Below are positions 44,177-52,744 of a DNA stretch of 64,000 bases, piece after piece (the stretch's first letter is position 1; each line of letters opens with the position of its first letter). Source of the DNA: Tessaracoccus caeni (lineage in GTDB: Bacteria > Actinomycetota > Actinomycetes > Propionibacteriales > Propionibacteriaceae). Position numbers and translations under genes: made by a program. The stretch lies in contig NZ_JARGDO010000001.1 in NCBI RefSeq assembly GCF_029211185.1, positions 283,414 through 347,413 on the forward strand, in the 5' to 3' direction. The notes beneath the pieces were generated by a model that was not told the origin of the DNA, did no database searches, and worked only from the letters and a program-made list of their open reading frames with translations.

Positions 44177-45057
44177 GAATCGGCACGCACAACGTCAACG
44201 GCATCCGCGCGACGCTGCGGCGCGGCTTCCGAGAGTTCTGGGACGCGTCCGGGGCGGACGTGATCGCCCTGCAGGAGGTGCGCTGCCGCGTCGGCGACCT
44301 GCCTCCCGAGGCCTTCGGCGACTATCACGTCACACTGGACGCGGGGCTGCTGGCCGGCCGCAACGGCGTCGCCCTGCTCACCCGCACGCCGCCGGCACGG
44401 ATCCGCACGCTGGGCGAGCCCGTGACCACCATCGAGCCGGGCAGCATCCCACTGGCCACGGAGGCGGAGCGGATCGTCAACCGCGACCTGGCTGCCTTCG
44501 CCGGCGAGGGGCGTTACGTCGAGGTGGATCTGGCCGACGCACCCCTGAGGGTGGCGTCGCTGTATCTACCGAAGGGCGCGGCCTGGCCGTACGAGCCGGA
44601 CGCCAAAGACAAGTACGACCGCAAGATGCGCTTCATGCGCGGCTTCGCCCGCCAACTCACCGCGTCGCGTCGCGAGGCCGCCGCGGAGGGCCGCGAATTC
44701 CTGGTGATGGGCGACTTCAACATCGCGCACACCAAACTGGATCTGAAGAACTGGCGCTCCAATCAGAAGTCGGAAGGCTTCCTTCCCGAGGAGCGGGAGT
44801 GGCTGGGCGCGCAGCTGGGCCCGAGGACGCTGGTCGACGTGATGCGCGCGCTGCACGGCGAGGTCGAGGGCCCGTACTCGTGGTGGTCGTGGCGCGGCCA
44901 GGCCTTCGTCAACGACTCCGGCTGGCGGATCGACTACCACCTGGCCTCCCCGGGGCTGGCCAAGCTGGCTACCCGCGCCTTCGTCGCGCGGGAGGAGAGC
45001 TACGAGGCCCGGATGAGCGACCACGCTCCGGTGATCGTCGACTACGACATCTCCTAG
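44173..45057 (+). CDS. xth: Exodeoxyribonuclease III
   Basis: A 294-residue AP endonuclease/3' exonuclease of the ExoIII class, acting in base-excision repair. Conserved sites: HNVNGIRA (Asn), the metal-binding Glu in ALQEVRC, the active-site Asp and Asn in VMGDFNIAHT, WWSWRGQA, the GWRIDYHLAS motif and the terminal catalytic His in SDHAPVIVDYD. The start is a GTG overlapping the GNAT stop. Its own stop codon (TAG, 45055) forms part of the promoter -10 of the following nuoB-like gene. Confidence 0.94.
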   Translation: MRIGTHNVNGIRATLRRGFREFWDASGADVIALQEVRCRVGDLPPEAFGDYHVTLDAGLLAGRNGVALLTRTPPARIRTLGEPVTTIEPGSIPLATEAERIVNRDLAAFAGEGRYVEVDLADAPLRVASLYLPKGAAWPYEPDAKDKYDRKMRFMRGFARQLTASRREAAAEGREFLVMGDFNIAHTKLDLKNWRSNQKSEGFLPEEREWLGAQLGPRTLVDVMRALHGEVEGPYSWWSWRGQAFVNDSGWRIDYHLASPGLAKLATRAFVAREESYEARMSDHAPVIVDYDIS

Positions 45058-45060
45058 ACT
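45055..45060 (+). promoter_or_regulatory. -10 element of the nuoB-like gene (leaderless)
   Basis: TAGACT ends seven bases before the ATG at 45068 and there is no SD. Its first three bases are the xth stop codon. This suggests the nuoBCI-like unit has its own promoter and starts with a leaderless mRNA. Confidence 0.55.
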
Positions 45061-45067
45061 GACCCCC

Positions 45068-45457
45068 ATGCTTCAGGCGCGGGATTGGTACAGCGACGGG
45101 TCGTTGTACGTCGTCGATCTCCCCCTGGCCTGCTGCGCACTGGAGACCCAGAGCGCGGCGCACGGACGGCCCGTCGTCGACACCGCCGTCATCCCCGAGG
45201 GCGCTCCGGTGGTGCTGACGCTGTCGGGCACCATCACCACACCCGTGTTGCCGGCGATCGAGGAGGTCGCCGCACAGCTGCCGTCGCCCACCGTCGTGGC
45301 CTTCGGCTCCTGCGCCTGCGCGGGAGGGCCCTATTGGGACTCCTACCCGGTGGTGAAGGGAACCGAGCACCTGATGCCGGTGGACTACTTCATCGCGGGC
45401 TGTCCGCCACCTCCTGAGGCTCTCGACGAGGTGTTCGAGAAGGTGCGCCGTGGCTGA
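45068..45457 (+). CDS. NuoB-like iron-sulfur subunit, reduced
   Basis: A 129-residue relative of NADH-quinone oxidoreductase subunit B, the subunit holding cluster N2. All four cluster ligands are present: the tandem Cys22-Cys23 (ACCALE), Cys82 (GSCACAGGPYW) and Cys112 (FIAGCPPPPEAL). It lacks the N-terminal region of some 40 residues found in usual NuoB and has a shorter segment between the first two ligand sites. It overlaps the nuoC-like gene by 8 bp. The tandem-Cys arrangement points to Nuo rather than to hydrogenase-type small subunits. There is no nuoD-like partner here. Confidence 0.85.
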   Translation: MLQARDWYSDGSLYVVDLPLACCALETQSAAHGRPVVDTAVIPEGAPVVLTLSGTITTPVLPAIEEVAAQLPSPTVVAFGSCACAGGPYWDSYPVVKGTEHLMPVDYFIAGCPPPPEALDEVFEKVRRG

Positions 45458-45977
45458 GATGGTGGCCGCCGACCGGTGGCGGGAGCGCGTCATCGGGGCC
45501 TGCGACGAGGGCTACGGCTTTCTGAACAACCTGACCGCGATCGACGAAATCGCCGACGACAAGATCCGGGTGCTGCTGCGTCTGGAGAACGTCGACGACC
45601 ACACGTCGCTCGTCCTGGCCACCGAGGTGCCGCGCGACGAGCCCCGCCTCGCCGGGATCGCGGATGTCTTCGCCGGGGCCTCGTGGCTCCAGCGGCAGGT
45701 GCACGACTTCTTCGGCGTCGAGTTCCTCGGCAACGACCAGCGCCCCCTGATCGTGCACGACGGCGGAGCGCCGCTGCGCAAGGACGCCCTGCTGACGCCT
45801 CGCGTCGAGAAGCGGTGGCCGGGCGCGCTGGAGCCCGGCGAATCGCAGGCCGCCCCGTCGGGACGCAAGCTGCTGCCCGCGGGCGTGCCCGACCCCGCCG
45901 TGCTCGACGACCCCGAGGCCACACCGGCCGACATCGCCCTCTCCGCCACCGGCACACGGGTGAGGAGGCGACGATGA
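45450..45977 (+). CDS. NuoC-like subunit
   Basis: A 175-residue relative of the 30-kDa subunit of complex I. The signature region reads WLQRQVHDFFGVEFLGND followed by PLRKD, matching the usual ERE..DLFGI.F.GH and PLRKD motifs. The C-terminal 45 residues are Pro/Ala-rich and not part of the family core. The gene overlaps both neighbours (8 bp with nuoB-like, ATGA with nuoI-like), so the three subunits are co-translated. Confidence 0.83.
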   Translation: MAEMVAADRWRERVIGACDEGYGFLNNLTAIDEIADDKIRVLLRLENVDDHTSLVLATEVPRDEPRLAGIADVFAGASWLQRQVHDFFGVEFLGNDQRPLIVHDGGAPLRKDALLTPRVEKRWPGALEPGESQAAPSGRKLLPAGVPDPAVLDDPEATPADIALSATGTRVRRRR

Positions 45978-46291
45978 GCGCCCACGGATCCATCCGGCTG
46001 ATCGAGGAGAACTGCACCTCCTGCATGATCTGCGCCCGCGAGTGCCCCACCTGGTGCATCTCGTTGACCTCGCACCAGGAGAAGACGGTGCCCGCGCCGG
46101 GCGCCCGCCCCCGCACCCACAACGTGCTGGACACCTTCGAGATCGATTGGTCGCTCTGCATGTACTGCGGCGTCTGCATCGAGCAGTGCCCCACCGACGC
46201 GCTGGCGTGGGAACAGCACCACGTCGGAGCCGCGGAGTCGCTACCCGACCTAGCGCACGGCCGCGCGGAGCTGGCAGCCCGTGGTGAGTAG
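45974..46291 (+). CDS. NuoI-like 2[4Fe-4S] ferredoxin-type subunit
   Basis: A 105-residue protein with two complete [4Fe-4S] motifs: CTSCMICARECP (Cys14, 17, 20, 24) and CMYCGVCIEQCP (Cys62, 65, 68, 72). The spacing and the interdomain stretch resemble NuoI, but the N-terminal membrane-contact helix of NuoI is missing. The ATG at 45974 overlaps the nuoC-like stop and has the SD GAGGAGG. It overlaps the next gene by 11 bp. It could carry electrons between ferredoxin and the NuoB-like cluster. Confidence 0.88.
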   Translation: MSAHGSIRLIEENCTSCMICARECPTWCISLTSHQEKTVPAPGARPRTHNVLDTFEIDWSLCMYCGVCIEQCPTDALAWEQHHVGAAESLPDLAHGRAELAARGE

Positions 46292-47792
46292 GCTGCGACG
46301 CGCCGCCGGCGATCTCCGGCTGGCGGCCTCCACGCGGGCCGTCTGGTTCGGCTTCCTCGGATCGTTCTGCATCCTGATCGGGTCACTCAGCCCTGCCTAC
46401 CTTCCACAGGCCTCCCCCATCTGGGACGTCCTTCGCGCGCTGTCGATCGACGGGCCGGTGGTGAAGTGGGTCGGCACCATCCTGACCCTGCTCGGACTGG
46501 CGCTGATGCTGGAGTCCTGGTTCCGTTTGCGTCCGTCCCGTCGGGTCGCGCTGGGTCAGCCCCAGCTGAGGCACTGGGCCGTGCTGCTCATCATCGCCGC
46601 CCCGTTCGTCCTCGGCCCCCCGATCTTCTCCCACGACGCCTACTCCTACGCGGCCCACGGCTGGCTGATCCACAACCACCTGAACCCCTACGACGTCGGA
46701 CCCGGCGTGCTGCCCGGCTACTACGCCGACCAGGTGTCATGGGTGTGGCGCGAGACGCCGGCCCCGTACGGCCCACTGGCCTTGAAGATGAGCCAACCGC
46801 TGGTGTGGCTGGCAGGCTACGAGCCGTTCGCGTCAGCCATCCTGATGCGCGTCCCCGCCCTCATCGGCGTCGGGCTGATCGGCTACCTCGTGCCGCGGCT
46901 CGCCCGCCGGATGCACGTCGCACCCGAGGCCGCCAGCTGGTTCGTCACCCTCAATCCCATCCTGGTGATCGACTACGTCGGAGGCGCCCACAACGACTCC
47001 CTGATGACCGGGCTGATGCTGCTCGGCATCTGGATCGCGGCGCGGCACCGGGCCTGGTGGTGGGGCGCGGTGGCGATCGGGGTGGCCGCGTCGATCAAAC
47101 AGCCCGCCTTCCTCGCGGCCGTCGCGCTGCCGTTCCTGGTGAAACCGTGGACGTCGTGGACGCTGCGCCCGACGCTTCTCGCAGCCGTGAAGGCACTGCT
47201 CTCGCTCGGCATCGCGGTCGCCGTCTTCGCCGGCATCACCTGGGCCACCGGACTGGGCTTCGGCTGGATCAACGCGGTGAACGTGCCCGGCATGGTGGAC
47301 ACGGTGTCCCCGTTCACCATCCTCGGCCACATCGTCCAGTTCCCGGTCAACGCGCTCGGCCTGGATTCCTCCGGGCGCGCGGTGGTGCGCGTCTTCCGCG
47401 GCATCGGCGTCGTCGTGGGAGCGGCGGGCATCGTCGCGCTCGCCGTCAGATACCTCGGGAAGCAGCCCTTGCGGTTCGTCTCGTGGTCGCTGATCTGGTT
47501 CGCGCTCTGCGCGCCGGCCATCCACTCCTGGTATCTGCTGTGGGGCGCGGTGCTGCTGCCCATGACCCGCCCGTCGCAGCGCCTGCTGCGCAGCTCGATC
47601 GTGATGACGGTGATCCTGCTCGCCTACGGGGCGGCCAACTTCGGCATCCGCAACGGGCTGGGCATGATGGCGGTGCTGCTGGCGGGCGCCGTGTACTGGA
47701 TCACCCACTCCCACGAGCTCAGCCAGTCGATGGATGAGGACGACGAGGACCGCCGGGTGGTCGGACAAACTCGCTCAGGGCTGAACGGCTGA
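46281..47792 (+). CDS. Polyprenol-phosphate-mannose-dependent alpha-1,6-mannosyltransferase (MptB-like)
   Basis: A 503-residue GT-C type membrane enzyme with about 12 membrane segments. The first extracytoplasmic loop carries the acidic catalytic motif in SHDAYSYAAHGWLIHN, and the later PAPYGPLALKMSQP resembles MptA/MptB proteins that build the mannan core of lipomannan-type glycolipids with decaprenyl-phosphomannose. The start is GTG at 46281, overlapping the nuoI-like stop by 11 bp. The link to the redox genes may be only an operon effect. Confidence 0.85.
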   Translation: MVSRLRRAAGDLRLAASTRAVWFGFLGSFCILIGSLSPAYLPQASPIWDVLRALSIDGPVVKWVGTILTLLGLALMLESWFRLRPSRRVALGQPQLRHWAVLLIIAAPFVLGPPIFSHDAYSYAAHGWLIHNHLNPYDVGPGVLPGYYADQVSWVWRETPAPYGPLALKMSQPLVWLAGYEPFASAILMRVPALIGVGLIGYLVPRLARRMHVAPEAASWFVTLNPILVIDYVGGAHNDSLMTGLMLLGIWIAARHRAWWWGAVAIGVAASIKQPAFLAAVALPFLVKPWTSWTLRPTLLAAVKALLSLGIAVAVFAGITWATGLGFGWINAVNVPGMVDTVSPFTILGHIVQFPVNALGLDSSGRAVVRVFRGIGVVVGAAGIVALAVRYLGKQPLRFVSWSLIWFALCAPAIHSWYLLWGAVLLPMTRPSQRLLRSSIVMTVILLAYGAANFGIRNGLGMMAVLLAGAVYWITHSHELSQSMDEDDEDRRVVGQTRSGLNG

Positions 47793-47867
47793 GCGCGAGT
47801 TCCTTTCGCGAACGGCCCTAGAATGGGCCGGGCGTGCCCATTCACTTACTCCAAGGACTGATGCATC

Positions 47868-49739
47868 TTGTCTCAGCAGCTCGACCGCGTGGTCATTCGC
47901 TTCGCCGGCGACTCCGGCGACGGCATGCAGCTCACGGGCGACCGGTTCACGGCCGAATCCGCCACGCTGGGCAACGACATCGCCACGCTGCCCAACTTCC
48001 CTGCTGAGATCCGCGCGCCACAGGGCACCCTGCCCGGCGTGTCCAGCTTCCAGCTGCACTTCGCGAACTTCGACATCGTCACCCCGGGCGACGTGCCCGA
48101 CGTGCTGGTGGCGATGAACCCAGCGGCGCTCAAGGCCAACCTGCGCGACCTGCGTCAGGGCGGCGTGATCATCGTCGACACCGCCGAGTTCACCAAGCGC
48201 AACCTCGCCAAGATCGGATGGCTGCACAACCCGCTCGACGACGACACCCTCGCGGGTTACCGGGTGCACAAGATCGACCTCACCGGCCTTGCTCAGGGCG
48301 CCGTCGCCGAGTTCGGCCTCACCCGCAAGGACGCGTCGCGCACCAAGAACATGCTGGCGCTCGGCCTGCTGAGCTGGCTGTACTCTCGCCCCACGGAGGG
48401 CACCGAGAAGTTCCTCGCCGAGAAGTTCGCCTCCAAGCCGGCGATCCGCGACGCCAACATCGCGGCCTTCCGCGCCGGCTACGCCTTCGGCGAGACCACC
48501 GAGACCTTCGAGGTGCGCTACCACGTACCGGCCGCCCCGATGCCGCAGGGCGTCTACCGGCAGGTGTCGGGCAACGTCGCCACCGCGTACGGGCTGATGG
48601 CCGGCGCGCATAAGGCCGGCCTCCAGCTATTCCTCGGCTCTTACCCCATCACCCCCGCCTCCGACATCCTGCACGAGCTGTCGCGCCGCAAGGACGTCGG
48701 CGTGATGACCTTCCAGGCCGAAGACGAGATCGCCGGCGTGGGCGCCGCCGTCGGCGCGTCCTTCGCGGGTGCGCTGGGCGTGACCACCACGTCGGGCCCC
48801 GGCATGGCGCTGAAGGCGGAGACGATCGGTCTGGCCGTGATGACCGAACTGCCGCTGGTCATCGTCAACGTGCAGCGCTCCGGACCGTCGACGGGCATGC
48901 CCACCAAGACCGAGCAGGCCGACCTGCTGCAGGCGCTGTATGGCCGCAACGGCGAGTCGCCGGTTCCGGTGATCGCCGCCAAGTCGTCGACGGACTGCTT
49001 CGACACCGCGCTCGAGGCCTGCCGGATCGCGGTGAAGTACCGCACGCCCGTGATCATGCTCTCCGATGGCTACCTTGCCAACGGTGCCGAGCCGTGGAAG
49101 ATCCCCAACCTCGACGAGATCGAGCCCATCGAGCCCGGTTTCGCGACCGGCCCCAACGGCCTCGACGAGAAGGGCAACCCCGTCTTCCTGCCGTTCCAGC
49201 GCGATCCCGAGACGCTGGCCCGCGAATGGGCCATCCCCGGCACCCCCGGGCTGGAGCACCGGATCGGCGGCATCGAGAAGGCCGACGGCACCGGCAACGT
49301 CTCCTACGACCCCGAGAACCACGAGAAGATGACTAAGCTGCGCCACGCCAAGATCAAGGGCATCGCGCGCGACATCCCGGATCTCGAGGTGGAGGATCCG
49401 TCGGGCGAGGCGGAGATCCTGGTGATCGGCTGGGGTTCCACCTATGGTCCGATCGCTGCGGCGTCGCGTCGCGTGCGCAAGACCGGCCGCAAGGTGGCCA
49501 CCGCCCACCTGCGCCATCTCAACCCGATGCCGGCCAATCTTGGCGACGTGCTGCGTCGCTACAAGAAGATCATCGTGCCCGAGATGAACCTCGGCCAGCT
49601 GGCGGCGCTGCTGCGCGCCCGCACGCTGGTCGACGTCGAGGGCTACGGCCGCGTGCGCGGCCTCCCCATCTCCATCGTCGAACTCGAGGCGGACCTCATC
49701 GCCGAGCTCGACGCGCTCGCCTCGAAGGAGCTGTCATGA
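47868..49739 (+). CDS. korA: 2-oxoacid:ferredoxin oxidoreductase, fused gamma-alpha subunit (KorA)
   Basis: A 623-residue subunit. The N-terminal part (to about residue 190) is the gamma domain (RFAGDSGDGMQLTGDRFT, where the GDSG motif is typical); the remainder is the alpha domain (GSYPITPASDILHELSR, QAEDEIAGVGAAVGASFAG). With KorB it oxidises 2-oxoglutarate or a related 2-oxoacid to the acyl-CoA, reducing ferredoxin. The start is TTG at 47868 with an SD (AAGGA). It overlaps korB by 4 bp. No ferredoxin gene is adjacent except the NuoI-like one upstream. Confidence 0.93.
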   Translation: MSQQLDRVVIRFAGDSGDGMQLTGDRFTAESATLGNDIATLPNFPAEIRAPQGTLPGVSSFQLHFANFDIVTPGDVPDVLVAMNPAALKANLRDLRQGGVIIVDTAEFTKRNLAKIGWLHNPLDDDTLAGYRVHKIDLTGLAQGAVAEFGLTRKDASRTKNMLALGLLSWLYSRPTEGTEKFLAEKFASKPAIRDANIAAFRAGYAFGETTETFEVRYHVPAAPMPQGVYRQVSGNVATAYGLMAGAHKAGLQLFLGSYPITPASDILHELSRRKDVGVMTFQAEDEIAGVGAAVGASFAGALGVTTTSGPGMALKAETIGLAVMTELPLVIVNVQRSGPSTGMPTKTEQADLLQALYGRNGESPVPVIAAKSSTDCFDTALEACRIAVKYRTPVIMLSDGYLANGAEPWKIPNLDEIEPIEPGFATGPNGLDEKGNPVFLPFQRDPETLAREWAIPGTPGLEHRIGGIEKADGTGNVSYDPENHEKMTKLRHAKIKGIARDIPDLEVEDPSGEAEILVIGWGSTYGPIAAASRRVRKTGRKVATAHLRHLNPMPANLGDVLRRYKKIIVPEMNLGQLAALLRARTLVDVEGYGRVRGLPISIVELEADLIAELDALASKELS

Positions 49740-50788
49740 CGATCACTTCCGGCCTCGCCGGGGTTCCCCTGGCCATCGAACCGCTCACCCGCAAGGACTT
49801 CACCAGCGACCAGGAGGTCCGCTGGTGCCCCGGGTGTGGCGACTACGTGATCCTGTCGGCCTTCCAAGCGATGATCGCCGATCTCGGGCTCAAGCGCGAG
49901 AACAGCGTCATCGTCTCGGGCATCGGGTGCTCGTCGCGCTTCCCGTACTACGTGGATACCTACGGCATGCACTCGATCCACGGCCGCGCACCGGCGATCG
50001 CGACGGGCGTCGCCATGGCCAGGCCCGACCTCAACGTCTGGGTGATCACCGGCGACGGCGACTCGCTGTCGATCGGCGGCAACCACCTGATCCACGCGCT
50101 GCGCCGCAACGTGAACTTCACGATCCTGCTGTTCAACAACCGGATCTACGGCCTCACCAAGGGCCAGTACTCGCCCACGTCCGAGATCGGCAAGGTCACC
50201 AAGTCGAGCCCCTACGGTTCGCTGGACCAGCCGTTCAACCCGATCTCGCTGGCGCTGGGTGCGGAGGCCACCTTCGTGGCCCGCACCGTCGACTCAGACC
50301 GGGCGCAGCTCACCGAGATCCTCACCGCCGCCGCCAACCATCGCGGCGCGGCCCTGGTGGAGATCTACCAGAACTGCCCCATCTTCAACGACGACGCCTT
50401 CGAGGATCTGAAGGGCCCGCGCGCCGCCGAGACGCTGATCCGCCTGAAGCAGGGCGAGCCGATCACCTGGGGCACCGAGAATCCGCGTGCGCTGATCCGC
50501 AAGGCCGACGGCGACCTGGCCATCGTGCCCGCCGCCGAGGCCGATCCGTCGCAGATCGTGATCCACGACGAGACCCGCGACGATCCGTCGCAGGCCTTCG
50601 CCATCTCGCGGCTCACCGAGGCCGGTCATCTGGACCAGGCACCGGTCGGCATCTTCCGCCGCGTCGAGCGCCCGTCCTACGACGACCTGACGCGGGACCA
50701 GATCACGCTGGCCCAGAGCGGCAGCAACGGCAAGACCCTGCAGTCGATCATCACCGGCAACTCCACCTGGCTGGCCGACGAGTCCTGA
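49736..50788 (+). CDS. korB: 2-oxoacid:ferredoxin oxidoreductase, beta subunit (KorB)
   Basis: A 350-residue thiamine-diphosphate subunit. The cluster-ligating segment WCPGCGDYV and a further Cys in GIGCSSRFPYY are present, and the ThDP/Mg motif reads GDGDSLSIGGNHLIHALRRN. The GLTKGQYSPTS segment is typical of KorB. It overlaps korA (ATGA). Confidence 0.93.
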   Translation: MTITSGLAGVPLAIEPLTRKDFTSDQEVRWCPGCGDYVILSAFQAMIADLGLKRENSVIVSGIGCSSRFPYYVDTYGMHSIHGRAPAIATGVAMARPDLNVWVITGDGDSLSIGGNHLIHALRRNVNFTILLFNNRIYGLTKGQYSPTSEIGKVTKSSPYGSLDQPFNPISLALGAEATFVARTVDSDRAQLTEILTAAANHRGAALVEIYQNCPIFNDDAFEDLKGPRAAETLIRLKQGEPITWGTENPRALIRKADGDLAIVPAAEADPSQIVIHDETRDDPSQAFAISRLTEAGHLDQAPVGIFRRVERPSYDDLTRDQITLAQSGSNGKTLQSIITGNSTWLADES

Positions 50789-50814
50789 GAGATCCCACGG
50801 CGAGGCCCTGACGA

Positions 50815-51019
50815 CGCTCTTTGAGGTGCGAGCGAAGCGAGCCTCGAAAAGAGCCAGCGCAACCCTTGGCTGGGACTGTTCTTCGGCTGGCGGCCGGGTC
50901 GCTTCGAGGCGACTTCGTCGCACCTCAACGACCGTGGGGGTGTCATGCTCTCCTCGAGGCTCGGCCGCGAGCGGCCCCGCACCTCGAAGAGCGTGGTATG
51001 TGCACCTCGAAGAGCGTGG
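50815..51019. repeat. Dispersed intergenic repeat, family 2, copy 2
   Basis: This fills most of the gap between korB and the SDR gene. It matches the reverse complement of the copy after glnS, block by block (CGCTCTTTGAGGTGCG, GGACTGTTCTTCGGC, GGTCGCTTCGAGGC, CTTCGTCGCACCTCAACG). Its right end holds a tandem duplication of GCACCTCGAAGAGCGTGG (about 50979-51019). No coding sequence is seen in it. Confidence 0.7.
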
Positions 51020-51028
51020 AAGAGGGCC

Positions 51029-51799
51029 TCAGCCGATACGGAAGCCGCCGTTGCTGTAGAGCAGCTGGCCATTGATCCAGGAGCCCTCCGGCGAGAGCAG
51101 GAAGCGCACGAGGTTGGCGGTGTCCTGCGGGGTGCCCAGACGCCGTGCGGCCGTCTCCTGAATACCCCACTCGCGGATCTCGTCGTTCATCCAGCCGGTG
51201 TCGATGGGGCCGGGGTTGATCACGTTGGCGCGCACGCCACGATCCAGAAGCTCAACGGCCGCAGCGATCACGATCCGGTCGAGCGCGCCCTTGCTGGCTC
51301 CATAGGGAAGGTTGTGTGCGGTGTGATCGCTGGTCAGCGCGACGATGTGCCCGCCCACCTCACCGGGCGCGATGGTGGTGGGCAGCTGCTCCGCGAACGC
51401 CTTGATCAGCAGCCAGGTGGCTCGGGCATTGACGGCGAAGTGCCGGTCCCAGCTCTCGATGCTGGTGGTCAGGATCGAGCTGTCGACCGACTCGCAGTGC
51501 GACATCACCAGCGCTTTCACCGGCCCTACCTCACGGACGGCCCGAATCAGCGACTCCGGCACCTCGGGGTCCGCGAGGTCACACGGCACCAGCTCCACAG
51601 CAACACCTAGTGCTCGGCACTCCTCGGCAATCAACTGGGGATCGTCGGGCGTGCGCTCCAGCCCGACCCGATCGTCGTACGGCTGCCAGTAGCCGAGCAC
51701 AAGATCCCAGCCGTCCTGCGCCAGCCCGACAGCCAACCCCGCTCCGATCGACCGACGACGCCCGACCCCGGTGACGACCGCCACACCCCTCTTCTTCAT
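51029..51799 (-). CDS. Short-chain dehydrogenase/reductase
   Basis: A 256-residue NAD(P)-dependent oxidoreductase. The cofactor motif reads TGVGRRRSIGAGLA, a variant of TGxxxGIG, and the catalytic residues are Ser in LTSDH and YGASK. It resembles 3-oxoacyl reductases of the FabG group, but the substrate is unknown. A -10 TAGGGT on the minus strand (51806-51811) ends six bases from the ATG, with no SD, so it is probably leaderless. Confidence 0.87.
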   Translation of the reverse strand: MKKRGVAVVTGVGRRRSIGAGLAVGLAQDGWDLVLGYWQPYDDRVGLERTPDDPQLIAEECRALGVAVELVPCDLADPEVPESLIRAVREVGPVKALVMSHCESVDSSILTTSIESWDRHFAVNARATWLLIKAFAEQLPTTIAPGEVGGHIVALTSDHTAHNLPYGASKGALDRIVIAAAVELLDRGVRANVINPGPIDTGWMNDEIREWGIQETAARRLGTPQDTANLVRFLLSPEGSWINGQLLYSNGGFRIG

Positions 51800-51883
51800 C
51801 CCGCGACCCTATCCGACCAGGAACCGGGCGACCCGCCACCCGACTCGGAGTTGGAGCGGCAGCAGGGTCGTGTTCTGGATTTG

Positions 51884-51942
51884 TAGCTGGCTGGGTTGGT
51901 CGCACTGTGCCATACGTACAGTGCGACCAACAGAGCCAGCTA
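51884..51942. repeat. Long hairpin between divergent genes
   Basis: Two stems, 13 bp (TTGGTCGCACTGT with ACAGTGCGACCAA) and 9 bp (TAGCTGGCT with AGCCAGCTA), are separated by a 3x3 mismatch and close a 9-nt loop. It lies between the divergent SDR and membrane-protein genes, so it is not a terminator of either. An operator or a relic of a mobile repeat is possible. Confidence 0.7.
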
Positions 51943-52006
51943 TAAGTACGCCGCCTTCCCGCATGATGGGGCAAAAGGTGCGTCGCGCGACCGGTAGGGT
52001 CGGCGC

Positions 52007-52744
52007 ATGGCTGAACCCGACAACGCGCCGCTGCCCCGTGCGTTCCAGGACTCGGTCCGTGCGCAGTGGGCATCCCTCGTCTCGATCGTGCTCGTACTGC
52101 CGGCGTCGCTCTTGCTCTCCAAGGATCGCAAGCTTCCGGAGACGACCGACAGCAGCATGCGTCTGCTCGCCATCGCCGATCTGCTGGTCATCGTGTTCGC
52201 ACTCATGTGGCTGATCTTCACGGTGCTGTACCTCGCTTGGACGCACCGGCTCTTCGCCCGCATGCCACCCGGCAGACTTCGCAAAGTAGCAGCTATCCAG
52301 GGGCGGACCAAGGCGAAACTGAGGGACGAGCTGACTGGTCTGGGCGGAGCGTCGTCGTGGTCGGTGAACGCCGCGTTCACGGCCGTCCTCGCGTCGCTGG
52401 CGCTGATGGTGTTCTCCGACCGGCTGCCCCACCTGGTCGCACCTGTGTTGGCGGTCGGCATGGCCGCGTCGTCCTGGGCCACCATGGCGTACTCCTTCGC
52501 GCTGCGCTACCTCCGACTCGACGCCCAAAGCCCCTGCTTCGACTTCGTGGTCGAACGCCCGCTTCGGTTCACCGACTACCTGTCGCACTCGCTGATGGTC
52601 TCGACCCTCGGCAGCGCGGCCGCGACCCCGCGAACGAGAGCTGCGCTTCAGGCGCAGCGCACGCACACGGTTCTCGCCTTCGTCTTCAACGCGGTGGTCG
52701 TCGCCCTGACCGTCTCGCTCGTGGTGAGCACGGTCCTGCGCTAG
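52007..52744 (+). CDS. Membrane protein, DUF1345-like
   Basis: A 245-residue protein with about five membrane segments (residues about 22-38, 52-76, 116-135, 138-158 and 223-243). The C-terminal stretch RTHTVLAFVFNAVVVALTVS resembles the DUF1345 family of small membrane proteins of unknown role. The assignment is tentative. A -10 TAGGGT (51995-52000) six bases before the ATG, without SD, suggests a leaderless mRNA. It converges with the RibD-like gene and overlaps it by 4 bp. Confidence 0.72.
   Translation: MAEPDNAPLPRAFQDSVRAQWASLVSIVLVLPASLLLSKDRKLPETTDSSMRLLAIADLLVIVFALMWLIFTVLYLAWTHRLFARMPPGRLRKVAAIQGRTKAKLRDELTGLGGASSWSVNAAFTAVLASLALMVFSDRLPHLVAPVLAVGMAASSWATMAYSFALRYLRLDAQSPCFDFVVERPLRFTDYLSHSLMVSTLGSAAATPRTRAALQAQRTHTVLAFVFNAVVVALTVSLVVSTVLR

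Noticed and set aside
45068-46291. Reading the NuoB/C/I-like genes as a formate hydrogenlyase or group 4 hydrogenase
   Set aside because: No large subunit with NiFe cysteines and no membrane subunits are present, and the small subunit has the Nuo-type tandem cysteines.
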